Assembly: GCF_003014595.1 (NCBI RefSeq)
Contig: NZ_PYGK01000001.1
Span: 124,001 to 188,000, forward strand
Source: Chitinophaga ginsengisoli
GTDB lineage: Bacteria; Bacteroidota; Bacteroidia; Chitinophagales; Chitinophagaceae
Length of the DNA: 64,000 nucleotides
Reading direction: 5' to 3'
How positions within the stretch are numbered: position 1 is the stretch's first letter; the number at the start of each line of letters is the position of its first letter. A model generated the notes under the pieces. The model was not told the DNA's origin. It searched no databases and saw only the letters and a program-made list of their open reading frames with translations. Both the position numbers and the translations under genes were made by a program. This document shows, piece after piece, positions 8,116 to 17,264 of this stretch.

Positions 8116-9993
8116 ATGGAACATTCTTACTTCTTCATAGCAATGATATATCTGGCTGCTGCGGTGATCTTCATCCCGGTAGCCAAAAAACTCGGCTTAG
8201 GTTCAGTACTGGGGTACCTGTTGGCAGGTATAGTAATAGGCCCCTCTCTCTTTGGATTTATAGGACATGAGGGACAGGATATTATGCACTTTGCGGAATT
8301 TGGCGTGGTGATGATGTTGTTCCTGATCGGTATTGAACTGGAACCAGCATTATTGTGGAATATGCGGGCGCCTATCCTGGGACTTGGGGGATTGCAGGTG
8401 CTGATCACAGCGGCCGCCATTGCCGGACTGGCCCTCTTACTTGGCCAGCCCCTAAATGCGTCGCTGGCCCTGGGTATGACATTGTCCCTGTCATCTACAG
8501 CAATTGTGTTGCAAAGTCTGAAAGAGAAAGGGCAGTTATCATCAACGGCAGGACAGAGCGCGTTCTCAGTACTGCTTTTCCAGGATATTGCTGTCATTCC
8601 GATGCTGGCGATCTTCCCTTTACTGGCAGGTCCTAATGCCAACAGTACCTCAGACCATACGCCTACACTCAGAGATAATCTACCCCCCTGGATGCAAACG
8701 CTGGTAGTATTGGGTGCCGTGATAGTGATCATTATAGCGGGACAATATTTAGTTCGTCCTTTACTAAGGATGGTGGCTAAAACACGTGTAAGGGAATTAT
8801 TTACTGCTTTCGCCCTGTTGCTTGTAGTAGCCATCTCTGTGCTTATGAGCCTTGTGGGATTAAGTCCGGCGTTAGGCGCTTTCCTTGGGGGAGTGGTACT
8901 AGCCAACAGCGAATACAAACATGAATTGGAGAGTGATATAGAACCCTTTAAAGGCCTGTTATTAGGTTTATTCTTTATGGCGGTAGGAGCGTCGATCGAC
9001 TTCAAGCTGGTACTGTCCATGCCATGGGTGATACTGGGGCTGGTGGTGTCGCTGATGGTACTGAAAGCGATCATATTACTGGTGCTCGGCAGGGTATTCC
9101 GTATCAGTATAGAACAAAACCTCCTCTTTAGTATGGCGCTGTCCCAGGTAGGAGAATTTGCATTCGTACTACTGGCCTTTACCCAGCAAAATAATATACT
9201 TCCTACCCGGATGGTCAGCATCATGACTGCTGTCGTAGCACTTAGTATGGCGCTGACACCTTTGTTGTTACTGATATACGAGCGTATTATTCAGCCAAGG
9301 CTCAGTCAGCCTAACACTGAGACCAATACACGTGAAGCAGACGAAATACAGGAGAAACACCCTGTCATCATTGCAGGATTTGGACGCTTTGGAAACATTG
9401 TGGGGCGTTTCCTCCGTGTGAATGGTATAAAGGCAACCATCCTCGATCTGGATTCAGACCGGGTAGATGCACTCCATAACCTGGGGGTAAAGGTATATTA
9501 CGGAGATGCTTCCCGTCGTGATCTGCTCGAAGCCGCGGGTGCTGCAGACGCTAAGATCATTATCGTTGCCATGGATACAGTGGAGCAGACCCTGGATGTG
9601 GTAAAGATTGTACGTAAACACTTCCCTCACCTGCAAATGCTGGTAAAAGCGGAGCATATTCCTGATACCTACGAGCTGATGGACCTGGGTGTATTACACA
9701 TCTATCGTGAAACGCTGGACACTTCACTGCGCATGGGAGCAGATGCCCTGCAGATGCTGGGCATAAGAGCCTATCATGCACATCGTAATATCAGCACTTT
9801 CAGGAAACAGGATGAGAAAGCACTCAAAGGCCTGTCTGCCATCAGAAATGACAAAAAGCTCTACATCAATACTGTCAAGGAACGTATTGAAGAAATTGAA
9901 AAACTGATGGCTAATGAAAGGGTAACCAAATGGAATCCTTCAGCGCAGGGATGGGATGAGCAATCCCTTATCGATGAGGCTAATCAGGATTAA
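8116..9993 (+). CDS. kefC: KefC-like monovalent cation:proton antiporter (CPA2)
   Basis: 625 residues. The N-terminal 400 residues form about 12-13 membrane helices of the Na+/H+ exchanger fold (GSVLGYLLAGIVIGPS, FGVVMMLFLIGIELEP, LSLSSTAIVLQSL, ALGAFLGGVVLANSEY). A cytosolic RCK/TrkA-N domain follows, with nucleotide-binding motif GFGRFGNIVGRFL near residue 420 and the acidic end of the second strand (LDLDSDRV). A helical tail of about 80 residues follows. Family knowledge: KefB/KefC release K+ in exchange for H+ on electrophile stress, gated by glutathione adducts in enterobacteria; whether glutathione is the ligand here is not shown. Translationally adjacent to the kefF-like gene. Confidence 0.88.
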   Translation: MEHSYFFIAMIYLAAAVIFIPVAKKLGLGSVLGYLLAGIVIGPSLFGFIGHEGQDIMHFAEFGVVMMLFLIGIELEPALLWNMRAPILGLGGLQVLITAAAIAGLALLLGQPLNASLALGMTLSLSSTAIVLQSLKEKGQLSSTAGQSAFSVLLFQDIAVIPMLAIFPLLAGPNANSTSDHTPTLRDNLPPWMQTLVVLGAVIVIIIAGQYLVRPLLRMVAKTRVRELFTAFALLLVVAISVLMSLVGLSPALGAFLGGVVLANSEYKHELESDIEPFKGLLLGLFFMAVGASIDFKLVLSMPWVILGLVVSLMVLKAIILLVLGRVFRISIEQNLLFSMALSQVGEFAFVLLAFTQQNNILPTRMVSIMTAVVALSMALTPLLLLIYERIIQPRLSQPNTETNTREADEIQEKHPVIIAGFGRFGNIVGRFLRVNGIKATILDLDSDRVDALHNLGVKVYYGDASRRDLLEAAGAADAKIIIVAMDTVEQTLDVVKIVRKHFPHLQMLVKAEHIPDTYELMDLGVLHIYRETLDTSLRMGADALQMLGIRAYHAHRNISTFRKQDEKALKGLSAIRNDKKLYINTVKERIEEIEKLMANERVTKWNPSAQGWDEQSLIDEANQD

Positions 9994-9996
9994 CGC

Positions 9997-10257
9997 TTAT
10001 TGACCGTTTACAGTTTCCTGTATCCGGCGGGCAATGTCCTGCAACAGCTGTGGGTCAACGGTATGTCCCGCATGTACATGCTTATCGCCAATGGCTCTCA
10101 GCTGTCCTTCCTCGTCTTCTTCGAAGGTGATCTCGCATTCTTCAACAGTCACTTTGTAGCTGATCTTATACTGCTGTATCCATGGGCGTACCTCCAGGAT
10201 ATGGGGTTTCTCCTTGTACTCAAATTTCAGCATAAATGGTTCATCCAGACCTTCCAT
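9997..10257 (-). CDS. Small conserved-looking hypothetical protein
   Basis: 86 residues, acidic, no membrane segment or signal peptide. The sequence runs from MEGLDEPFMLKFEYKEKP through a stretch of alternating hydrophobic and acidic residues to a C-terminal helix (LLQDIARRIQETV), which suggests a small alpha/beta fold. It converges on kefC with only three bases between the stop codons. The plus-strand ORF over the same bases begins inside this gene's 3' end and has no coding logic. I do not recognise the family. Confidence 0.6.
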   Translation of the reverse strand: MEGLDEPFMLKFEYKEKPHILEVRPWIQQYKISYKVTVEECEITFEEDEEGQLRAIGDKHVHAGHTVDPQLLQDIARRIQETVNGQ

Positions 10258-10283
10258 AATTCACTAGTTAGTACGTAAAGATA

Positions 10284-10505
10284 TTACTCAAAGCTCTTAT
10301 TCCGGATACGCATTTTCTCATCTCTTGATAGCTGATGAATGAATAACAAAGAGAGGGAAGCTGCGGCACTGATGATCAGAATATATCCGATAAAGCCGAG
10401 CGTGTGAAATAACCGGAACAAAGTCCAGTCGTTAATAATAGCGTACTGGGCTAAAACAGCCAGCACTGTTCCTAATAGCGCAAAAGCGAATGCAATTCTC
10501 TTCAT
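10284..10505 (-). CDS. Small two-helix membrane protein
   Basis: 73 residues. Two hydrophobic segments (AFAFALLGTVLAVLAQYAII and FHTLGFIGYILIISAAASLS) followed by a basic tail (RDEKMRIRNK) predict a small inner-membrane protein with both ends inside. It lies 26 bases upstream of the 86-residue gene on the same strand, so the two may share a transcript. No family recognised. Confidence 0.55.
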   Translation of the reverse strand: MKRIAFAFALLGTVLAVLAQYAIINDWTLFRLFHTLGFIGYILIISAAASLSLLFIHQLSRDEKMRIRNKSFE

Positions 10506-11105
10506 AAAGGGTACGTTTTGGGATCCGTTATTCTTCTCGAATTAATTGATCTTTTTGTCCGTTTTTTCTGTTGGTTAAGTCCTACTGTTCAGGGGGCAAA
10601 CAAAATGCCATCGTGTCCAAGGCACAAAGGTACTATCAGCATGATTTTTCTCGTAGATATTTTTCCACATTTACGGGAAATAATGAAAATGTGAATAACT
10701 CCATCTCGCTGATATCAACAATATTCCGTATTGAAACGGAACGTATCATACTGATAATTCTTACATAAGCGTATCATTTATAAACTTTTTTATCATAATT
10801 TTATCATGCTTTATCATTACACCACTGCTTAAACCTGCCACAGGCATAGAAATTAACTACCATATATTGTGAATAACTACCAAAACGATCATCAGACAAT
10901 TTTCCAGTTTTCCATTTGATTATAAGTGCTTACCGGTCATCTATTCCATGACTTTGTACCGGTATGGATTAATTTGAGGGAATATAGCACCCTTGCCCTT
11001 TCCAGGCCCGGGGTTTTGTTCTGTTTCTCACTTGCTCCAGGTTTGCCTACCGGGGATTCGGGTACTTGCCTTTCAAAAAGTTTCCCAGGGGTATATATTC
11101 GCTTA

Positions 11106-11248
11106 AGGTTCGGTGAAGGCTATATCCTATAGCCGCTCTACTATAGCATTATAGGCACTTCCTATAGCGATCGCTATAGAATAGTGCCTGTAATGTAGGA
11201 CTAGAGAGCCTATAGGTAGGAGGGTGTACTGAACCTCCACCGAAACCT
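11106..11248. repeat. 143-bp imperfect palindrome, MITE-like
   Basis: Ends are near-perfect inverted repeats: AGGTTCGGTGAAGG at 11106-11119 against CCTCCACCGAAACCT at 11234-11248 (13 of 14 pair, with one bulge). Inside, 11126-11216 folds on itself: CTATAGCGA/TCGCTATAG around the centre at 11170/11171, AGGCACT (11153-11159) with AGTGCCT (11183-11189), CATTA (11147-11151) with TAATG, CTCTA (11136-11140) with TAGAG (11202-11206), and CCTATAG with CTATAGG at the outside. No coding capacity and no clear target-site duplication. The arrangement fits a miniature inverted-repeat element. Confidence 0.6.
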
Positions 11249-11320
11249 CACCCTATCTCTACCACGGAACAAACGCCATTAAACAAACCATAATAGGACC
11301 ACGTCAGGAGTTCCCTTGTT

Positions 11321-11349
11321 TGTAGCGCGGGGTGCGACCCCGGGTTACA
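11321..11349. repeat. GC-rich hairpin beside terminator
   Basis: CGGGGT (11328-11333) pairs with ACCCCG (11337-11342) around a GCG loop; TGTA/TACA close it at 11321-11324 and 11346-11349. It lies just beyond the operon terminator, on its distal side, and may be a second terminator or part of the neighbouring repeat. Confidence 0.4.
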
Positions 11350-11360
11350 ACAAAACAAAA

Positions 11361-11382
11361 GCCGGAATAAGATTATTCCGGC
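11361..11382 (-). terminator. Rho-independent terminator of efflux operon
   Basis: GCCGGAATAA and TTATTCCGGC form a perfect 10-bp stem with a 2-base loop. On the minus strand it is followed by TTTTGTTTTGTTG. It lies 55 bases past the stop of the EmrB-like gene. Confidence 0.8.
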
Positions 11383-11436
11383 TCATTACCTAAACCTACA
11401 ACTGTTACACTGTTAGTAACATATCTTTAATATCTT

Positions 11437-13023
11437 TTAGTGCATAGCACTTGGATCCAGTTTCGTTTTCTTGCTGCCTTTCACCATCAACACAAATGGC
11501 ACACAGATCAGGAACATTAAACCCAGGTACAGGAATACGTCCATGTATGACATTACAACAGACTGCTTCATTACGCTATATTCCAGTGACTGATAGGCAC
11601 TTCCTAGGGCTTTTCTGGTATCCATTCCTTTTGCGGCAAAGCTGGCTGTCATCCCGGATACCCTGTTCATTACCGCTGGATTGTTAGTATCCAGTTTGCT
11701 CACCAGGTCCACACGATGCAGTTCATTGCGGCGGGAAACAAATGTGGTGATCAACGCCACTCCAAAGGAACCTCCCAACTGACGCATCATACCTGTGAAG
11801 GCAGCGCCTTGTCCTATCTGCTGACCTTTCAGTGTAGACAATGAAAGTGTTGTAATAGGAATGAACAACATACCCATGCCGACACCTCTTACAATGAGCA
11901 TCCAGAAGAAGGCCTCTGATCCTGTATCCGGTGAAATGATCTTATATCCCCAAAAACAGAAGACAAAGAACAGGAACATGCCGATTGCTACCAGGTACTG
12001 CTGAGGTATTCCTTTTTCCAGCATTTTACCTATAAAAGGCATCATAAATGCCGTGGTCAGGGCTGCCGGTATCATCAACATACCTGATTGTGTAGCCGTC
12101 CAGCCGAGTGTACTCTGGGTGTAGAGAGGAATAATAAATGTAGATCCGTATAACCCGAAGCCCATCAGGAAGGAGAGCAAAGTACCTACCCGAAGATTCC
12201 CATTCCCGAGCACTCTTAATTCCACTATCGGACTCTTATATGATAGTTCTCTCCAGATAAAGAAGAAGAAGCCCAGTACTGCTGCAATACCTAATATCAA
12301 TATCGTCGAGTCATTAAACCAGTCATCTTCCTGCCCACGTTCTAAGACGTACTGCAATGATCCCACCCCTAGAGCCAGAAGGCCAATTCCTAACCAGTCG
12401 ACTTCACTCGCTGATTTCTTCTCACCATATTTAGGGCTTCTTACAAATTGAAGTGTAAGGAGGCTTGCTATTACACCAATAGGAATGTTTATATAAAAAA
12501 TGTAAGGCCAGGCATAATGGTCTACTATATAACCACCTAAGGGAGGACCCAGTGTAGGGCCGATGATCACACCCAAACCATAGATTGCCTGTGCCATTCC
12601 TCTTTTTTCCGGCGGATAGCTTTCAGTAATAATGGTTTGTGAAGTTACCAGCAGCGCTCCACCGCCCAAGCCCTGTATAAAGCGGAATAATACGAGTTCC
12701 CATAAGGAAGTGGCATTTCCGCAAAGGAAGGAGGATATAGTAAAGATGATGATGGAAACTGCGAAGTAGTTACGACGTCCGAACTGTTGTGATAACCAGG
12801 TCGTCATCGGTACGATAATTACGTTACCGATCGCGTAAGCAGTGATCACCCAACCTATCTCACTCAGCGTGGCACCCATATTTCCGCGCATGTCATTCAA
12901 TGCCACGTTCACAATGGTGGTATCCACGATCTCCAGCAAGGCGCAAAAGATGGCAGTAATTGTGATGATCACCCGCCGGGCCCCATATTCTACCAATGAT
13001 TCTTGTTGCATCGCGTTTGTCAA
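11437..13023 (-). CDS. emrB: DHA2-family MFS drug efflux transporter (EmrB/QacA type)
   Basis: 528 residues, 14 predicted membrane helices. N-terminal EIVDTTIVNVALNDMRG is the DHA2 motif D1 (LDxTIVNVALP); GWVITAYAIGNVIIVP, WLSQQFGRRN (MFS motif A) and GVIIGPTLGPPLGGYIVDH (motif C, drug:H+ antiport) follow in the usual order. The family exports hydrophobic compounds using the proton gradient and, with an EmrA-type adaptor and TolC, moves them across both membranes. It is the last gene of a four-gene minus-strand operon, about 140 bases after the adaptor gene. Confidence 0.9.
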   Translation of the reverse strand: MTNAMQQESLVEYGARRVIITITAIFCALLEIVDTTIVNVALNDMRGNMGATLSEIGWVITAYAIGNVIIVPMTTWLSQQFGRRNYFAVSIIIFTISSFLCGNATSLWELVLFRFIQGLGGGALLVTSQTIITESYPPEKRGMAQAIYGLGVIIGPTLGPPLGGYIVDHYAWPYIFYINIPIGVIASLLTLQFVRSPKYGEKKSASEVDWLGIGLLALGVGSLQYVLERGQEDDWFNDSTILILGIAAVLGFFFFIWRELSYKSPIVELRVLGNGNLRVGTLLSFLMGFGLYGSTFIIPLYTQSTLGWTATQSGMLMIPAALTTAFMMPFIGKMLEKGIPQQYLVAIGMFLFFVFCFWGYKIISPDTGSEAFFWMLIVRGVGMGMLFIPITTLSLSTLKGQQIGQGAAFTGMMRQLGGSFGVALITTFVSRRNELHRVDLVSKLDTNNPAVMNRVSGMTASFAAKGMDTRKALGSAYQSLEYSVMKQSVVMSYMDVFLYLGLMFLICVPFVLMVKGSKKTKLDPSAMH

Positions 13024-13161
13024 TTAGTTGTATAAAGATCAGTTACCGAATGTCCCCGCCTGGTGACACGAAATATGCTGTTGTATTTAAGACCAGACTA
13101 AGAATAATTCCATTTTGTTTTTCACCCGCACCACTCAAGCGGGGCCATTCGTGACTGAAAA

Positions 13162-14289
13162 TTAGTCAAGGTGTACATCCACAACTACGTTCATACCTGG
13201 ACGGAGTTGTTTTACTTCAGTTTGGTTCGGATCGTTGAATTCGATCTTCACTGGCAGACGTTGTACCACTTTTACGAAGTTACCTGAAGCATTATCAGGA
13301 GGCAGTAAGGCAAAACGTGCACCTGTAGCAGGGGAGAAGGATGTTACTTTACCCTCGATAGATTTGCCTGGGAACGCATCTACATGCACACTTACTTTCT
13401 GACCCAGTTTCATTTTGTCGAGCTGTGTTTCCTTAAAATTGGCCACTATCCATACGTCGTTAGATAATACCACGCTGAAGAGTGACTGACCTGCCTGCAC
13501 CAGTTGTCCTGGCTGTACATATATCTTTGATACTTCTCCATCTTCAGGAGCAGTGATGATCGCATAGCTCGCCACCAGTTTTGCGTTATCTACTTCCGCC
13601 TGACGTTCCTTGATCACAGCTTTGGCCGCATTGATCTGTTCAGCAGTAGCATCACTTTGTGTAGATACTGCGCTTGTCTGACGGGCAGCTACTTTTTTCT
13701 GTTCTTCCAGTACATTCAGCTGGCGATCTGCAGTTTGTTTTGCAGCCAGGGCCTGCTCATATTGCTGCTGGGTAATAGAGTGATCCTTAATAAGGTTGCT
13801 GTAACGCTCGTAATCCTGATTAGCGCGCCATACATTTACTTTAGCTGCTTCGATCTGTGCATCTACCGCAGATATATTAGCCTGGGAAGATGAAACGTTT
13901 GAGCGGGCAGCTGTAGTAGTAGCTACTGCCACTTGTACATTTGCTTCAGCTGCTGCCAGCGCAGCTTCCGCCTGGGATACTTTTATCACCAGATCCCTGT
14001 CATCGAGAATAACCAGGGTATCTCCTTTCTTTACACGTTGGTTATCTTTTACACGAACCTCTTTCACATAGCCGGTTACTCTTGGAATTACCGGGCTTAC
14101 GTTTGCTTCCACCTGTGCGTTATCGGTCTCTTCATGATGTTGCGCATGTATATATTTAGAGATACCGAATGCACCACCACCAATAACAAGGACTGCTAAA
14201 ACGATGATGAAACGATAGTTCCTCTTTTTAGGAGCCTCATGAGCATTCTGGGAGCTTTTATTGTTAGTTGTAGCTGTTTGCGTTTCCAT
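13162..14289 (-). CDS. emrA: HlyD/EmrA-family periplasmic adaptor
   Basis: 375 residues. One N-terminal membrane helix (FIIVLAVLVIGGGAFGISKYI), then a biotinyl-lipoyl half (SPVIPRVTGYVKEVRVKDNQ), a long alanine-rich coiled-coil hairpin (about residues 100-230), the second lipoyl half (APEDGEVSKIYVQPGQLVQAG) and a beta-barrel domain. This is the membrane-fusion-protein layout that bridges an inner-membrane MFS pump to a TolC channel. It lies between tolC-like and emrB-like genes in the same orientation. Its C-terminus (LRPGMNVVVDVHLD) is typical of the EmrA subgroup. Confidence 0.9.
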   Translation of the reverse strand: METQTATTNNKSSQNAHEAPKKRNYRFIIVLAVLVIGGGAFGISKYIHAQHHEETDNAQVEANVSPVIPRVTGYVKEVRVKDNQRVKKGDTLVILDDRDLVIKVSQAEAALAAAEANVQVAVATTTAARSNVSSSQANISAVDAQIEAAKVNVWRANQDYERYSNLIKDHSITQQQYEQALAAKQTADRQLNVLEEQKKVAARQTSAVSTQSDATAEQINAAKAVIKERQAEVDNAKLVASYAIITAPEDGEVSKIYVQPGQLVQAGQSLFSVVLSNDVWIVANFKETQLDKMKLGQKVSVHVDAFPGKSIEGKVTSFSPATGARFALLPPDNASGNFVKVVQRLPVKIEFNDPNQTEVKQLRPGMNVVVDVHLD

Positions 14290-14332
14290 ATAGTATATAT
14301 ATGATTAATACTTTTATTAAAATCCTGATTGA

Positions 14333-15700
14333 TTATTTCCCGGCCTCTGCACCTGCTTCATTTAAAACACCTGCGGTTTCAAGTAGTTTTGTGTAGGCAA
14401 CTATTGCGTCAGCTTTGGCGAAAGCGTAGTTCAGTTTTGCCTGTACATTTGCTACGTCAGCTTCCAGCAGATCTGTAGTTGTAGCCAGGTTATTCTCCTG
14501 TTTATTTTTTACGATCTTATAATTCTCACTTGCCTGGTCAATTGCCCTCATGTAGGCTTCAATCTTCTTCTGATTCACTAAATAATCCTGGAAGGCCTTA
14601 TTGATGGAAAGGTGGATATTATCTGCCAGCAATTCCTCATTTACCTGCACTTCCTGCAATCTTACTTTGGCTTCAGTTACTTTTGATCCTGCTTTCCAGA
14701 GGGAAGAAGGGGAGTATTTAACACCAATACCCGCATTCAGCGCATTAGTTACGGTCAGGGCATTAGGTACTGTCAGCGCAACGTATCCACCGGTTAGTGC
14801 CACGGAAGGATAATATTCACCTTTAGCGGCTTTGATACCTGCATTGGCAGCTCTTTCACGGGCAGAGAGCGCAGCAGCATCCTTACGGTTCTGCAGGGCT
14901 ATCTGTTCCCATTCAGCAACAGCTTTGGAGCCGGCTGGTATCTGTTCAAAAGTGGTAGTGTCGGCAGCCAGTACTGTTGTTTCTGGTAAACCCAGCAACA
15001 GGTTCATAGCAATATTGGCCAGTTTCAGATTGCTTTCTGCTTCCAGCAGTGATACCTCTACATTGGACTGTTGCAGCTGCACTTTTAATAAGTCGTTACG
15101 GGCCACAATACCGTTCTTTTCAAGATTGGTAAAATCTGTTACCCGCTGCTGCTGTTGTTTAAGGTTTTCCTGTACGAGTGTCACTGCCTGTTGCGCCTTA
15201 TAGAGGTTGCTATAGGCATTGATCGTGTTCTGAATCACAGCCTCGCGATCTTTATCAGCATCCAGCTTTGCGGCTTCCGCAAGATATTTTGCTGATTCTT
15301 TCTGGCTCTGCACGATAAATCCTGAAAAGAGCGGCATGGAAACAGAAGCCATTGCATAAGCTACTGAATTCACTTTAGGAGATGATCCACCACCTGAACT
15401 ATCGCCACCTCCCAGTTTCAATTTGAGATCTACGTTAGGCTCGTTGATGCGGAGGTAAGAAGCAGAAACGCTTACGTTTGGTAACTGCGCATCCCGTGAG
15501 GTCTTGACTGATGCCAGTGCTGCATCAATTTTGGTTTTGCTGAGTCTGAGTTCCTTACTGTTTTGTATACTAAGCGTTATGGCTTCTTTCAAAGACAGGT
15601 TCTTCTTGTCCTGCGCCTGGCTGCTGAGGTAAGGTAAAGTCAGCAGTAGAGCGCAAACTGTCAGAGACCATAGTCGCCTGTATGTGCTACTAAGCTTCAT
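14333..15700 (-). CDS. tolC: TolC-family outer-membrane efflux protein
   Basis: 455 residues. Cleavable signal peptide (LWSLTVCALLLTLPYLSSQAQ), then two repeats of the outer-membrane efflux fold with long alanine- and glutamine-rich helices (SLKEAITLSIQNSKELRLSK opens the first). TolC trimers form the outer-membrane barrel and periplasmic tunnel for tripartite pumps. The start overlaps the end of the tetR-like gene by 11 bases, so the two are translationally linked. A glycine/serine-rich insert (GGGDSSGGGSS) sits in the first barrel loop region. The exact exported substrate is unknown. Confidence 0.9.
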   Translation of the reverse strand: MKLSSTYRRLWSLTVCALLLTLPYLSSQAQDKKNLSLKEAITLSIQNSKELRLSKTKIDAALASVKTSRDAQLPNVSVSASYLRINEPNVDLKLKLGGGDSSGGGSSPKVNSVAYAMASVSMPLFSGFIVQSQKESAKYLAEAAKLDADKDREAVIQNTINAYSNLYKAQQAVTLVQENLKQQQQRVTDFTNLEKNGIVARNDLLKVQLQQSNVEVSLLEAESNLKLANIAMNLLLGLPETTVLAADTTTFEQIPAGSKAVAEWEQIALQNRKDAAALSARERAANAGIKAAKGEYYPSVALTGGYVALTVPNALTVTNALNAGIGVKYSPSSLWKAGSKVTEAKVRLQEVQVNEELLADNIHLSINKAFQDYLVNQKKIEAYMRAIDQASENYKIVKNKQENNLATTTDLLEADVANVQAKLNYAFAKADAIVAYTKLLETAGVLNEAGAEAGK

Positions 15701-16316
15701 GGATTAGAATGGCTTTAAACAAATTTTTCAAATGATTGCTTGTATGACGGATTAGATATTCCTGTAGTTCTGTGTCTGTAAGATGCTCCAGATTGCTCAT
15801 GCGTTGGAAATGGTGGCGGGTAGACATAATATGATTAGTCGTACCAACAAGGGTAACTACCATCATCATGATATCCACATCGTTTTTAAATACCCCACTT
15901 TCCTGTCCTTCATTAATGAAGGATTTGATCACATCGTGTACTTCCTTTTTATTTTCGTGAATAAGTTCGTTCACTGCTATATCTTCCTGGATCTGCGCCC
16001 TTATCATCATCAGATTGAAGCAGGGATTGCTCATTACACGGGTAACATATGTTTCCACCAATGCATCAAATCTTTCAACATATGAACGTGTGGTATCACT
16101 AAGCGTTGCAGTCAGTGTAATTTTCCAGGCGATGATCCTTTTCAGGAAGATGGCTTCAATTAATTTCTCCTTTGAGCCAAAGTAGTAAGATATCATTGCG
16201 ATGTTCACATCAGCCTCATGAGCAATATCCCTCACCGAAGTGGCATGAAAACCGTGGGAAGCGAATAACTTCTCGGCAGCCTCCAGGATTGATAATTGCT
16301 TTTGATTGTATTCCAT
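15690..16316 (-). CDS. TetR-family repressor of the efflux operon
   Basis: 208 residues. N-terminal TetR helix-turn-helix: ILEAAEKLFASHGFHATSVR, then DIAHEADVNIAMISYYFGSKEKLIEAIF. The C-terminal ligand domain is helical and ends in NHLKNLFKAILIHEA. It is the first gene of the operon it probably controls and overlaps the TolC gene by 11 bases. A promoter lies just upstream (TTTG-N19-TAACTTTG) whose -33 box overlaps the dyad AAACGACTGTTT, a plausible auto-regulatory operator. Ligand unknown. Confidence 0.88.
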   Translation of the reverse strand: MEYNQKQLSILEAAEKLFASHGFHATSVRDIAHEADVNIAMISYYFGSKEKLIEAIFLKRIIAWKITLTATLSDTTRSYVERFDALVETYVTRVMSNPCFNLMMIRAQIQEDIAVNELIHENKKEVHDVIKSFINEGQESGVFKNDVDIMMMVVTLVGTTNHIMSTRHHFQRMSNLEHLTDTELQEYLIRHTSNHLKNLFKAILIHEA

Positions 16317-16336
16317 GTGTAACTCGAATTATGGCA

Positions 16337-16367
16337 CAAAGTTAAACAAACATTTAATTTAATCAAA
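16337..16367 (-). promoter_or_regulatory. Promoter of the efflux operon
   Basis: On the minus strand, TTTG (16367-16364) is separated by 19 bases from TAACTTTG (16344-16337), matching the Bacteroidota sigma-ABfr promoter. It lies 20 bases before the tetR-like start codon. Confidence 0.7.
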
Positions 16368-16378
16368 CGACTGTTTAA
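16363..16378. promoter_or_regulatory. Candidate TetR operator
   Basis: AAACGACTGTTT (16365-16376) is a dyad with 4-bp arms around GACT, and T/A pairs at its outer edge. It overlaps the -33 element of the efflux-operon promoter, as expected for a repressor site. Confidence 0.45.
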
Positions 16379-17264
16379 ATTCTTGGTAAGTTTAATACCT
16401 TTTTAAGCCATTTTTAAGGTATCAGGCCTTGCTAGGTTAATTTTAGCATGGATTACGCCAGAACACATTAAAGTTTTTTATTACTCTTCAAAATTGAGAG
16501 ACTGCTTCTGAACTGAGTGAACAGAACGAACTAACAGTTTCAAAATGAACATAATGGACTCCTTGATTCCAAGATTTTCATTTTACTTTTGAGCCGTTAA
16601 AAAAAATTTGTGTCCCAATTCAATCAATTATTTATGCCAGATCTATTCCTAAGTAAGCTGACTTTCATTAACCAAACCATTCATTCATTATCTCGAACCA
16701 ATACATTGTTATGTACCATACTTTAAGAAACTGCTGTTTATCAAGCCATTTGCCTGCATCCATTGCCAGGATCTATCCAAGCCTGTCTTTATATCTATTG
16801 TTTCAATTATACCTGTCTCTATATCTATACCTATTTTCTGGTCTGAACCTATCACTATATCTATCCATATCCATTATCTGAAAACGAAACCGGATTCAAT
16901 CGTTCCGTCCAATCCGGACTAATTTTCCATTTTATTTCCTGTTCGTCGCACAGCTTTGACACTGTCATAGCCGGCGAGGTACAGCCATTTGCTTGTATTT
17001 AAGCTAAAGCATTGTAATTCTTTATAATGCCCCGGACGGGGGTTTGTACTTTCTTCTAATACACACCAAGGTTGATAAAATAGATGTTTACCCCGGAGCG
17101 CTTTCCAGCGCTCTGGTTTTTAACTTATTCTCTGTCAGAGCAGGGGGGATACCAGCTCCCGCTTCTGTTATAGGGCTGATCTGCCAGTTTAATAAGCGAT
17201 TGCGCAGGAAAAGAGTATTATTATGTAACCAAAATATAATTACTGAGCACAAATACATTTAATT
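16379..17264. other. Non-coding AT-rich stretch with three short repeats
   Basis: About 890 bases between the efflux operon and the fructokinase gene. Three copies of a 17-base motif occur at 16782, 16812 and 16848 (CCTRTCNYTATATCTAT). A 72-codon ORF from 17044 has no recognisable features and poor coding character. No other structure seen. Confidence 0.45.
16782..16864. repeat. Three degenerate 17-base direct repeats
   Basis: CCTGTCTTTATATCTAT (16782-16798), CCTGTCTCTATATCTAT (16812-16828) and CCTATCACTATATCTAT (16848-16864), spaced 30 and 36 bases. They could be protein-binding iterons or chance AT-rich similarity. Confidence 0.4.

Larger units (their letters stand above)
10506..11436. other. 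Non-coding stretch with palindromic element
   Basis: About 930 bases without a credible gene. The AT-rich part (10506-11100) shows nothing I can name. A long imperfect palindrome occupies 11106-11248, followed by a hairpin at 11321-11349 and the efflux-operon terminator at 11361-11382. Confidence 0.6.

Noticed and set aside
8127..9224. 365-codon minus-strand ORF opposite kefC
   Set aside because: It is the antisense shadow of a well-supported antiporter gene, low in complexity (Ser, Pro, Asn rich) and without motifs.
17044..17262. 72-codon ORF upstream of the fructokinase gene
   Set aside because: Start is TTG-like in context, no domain, lies in an AT-rich upstream region; not convincing.
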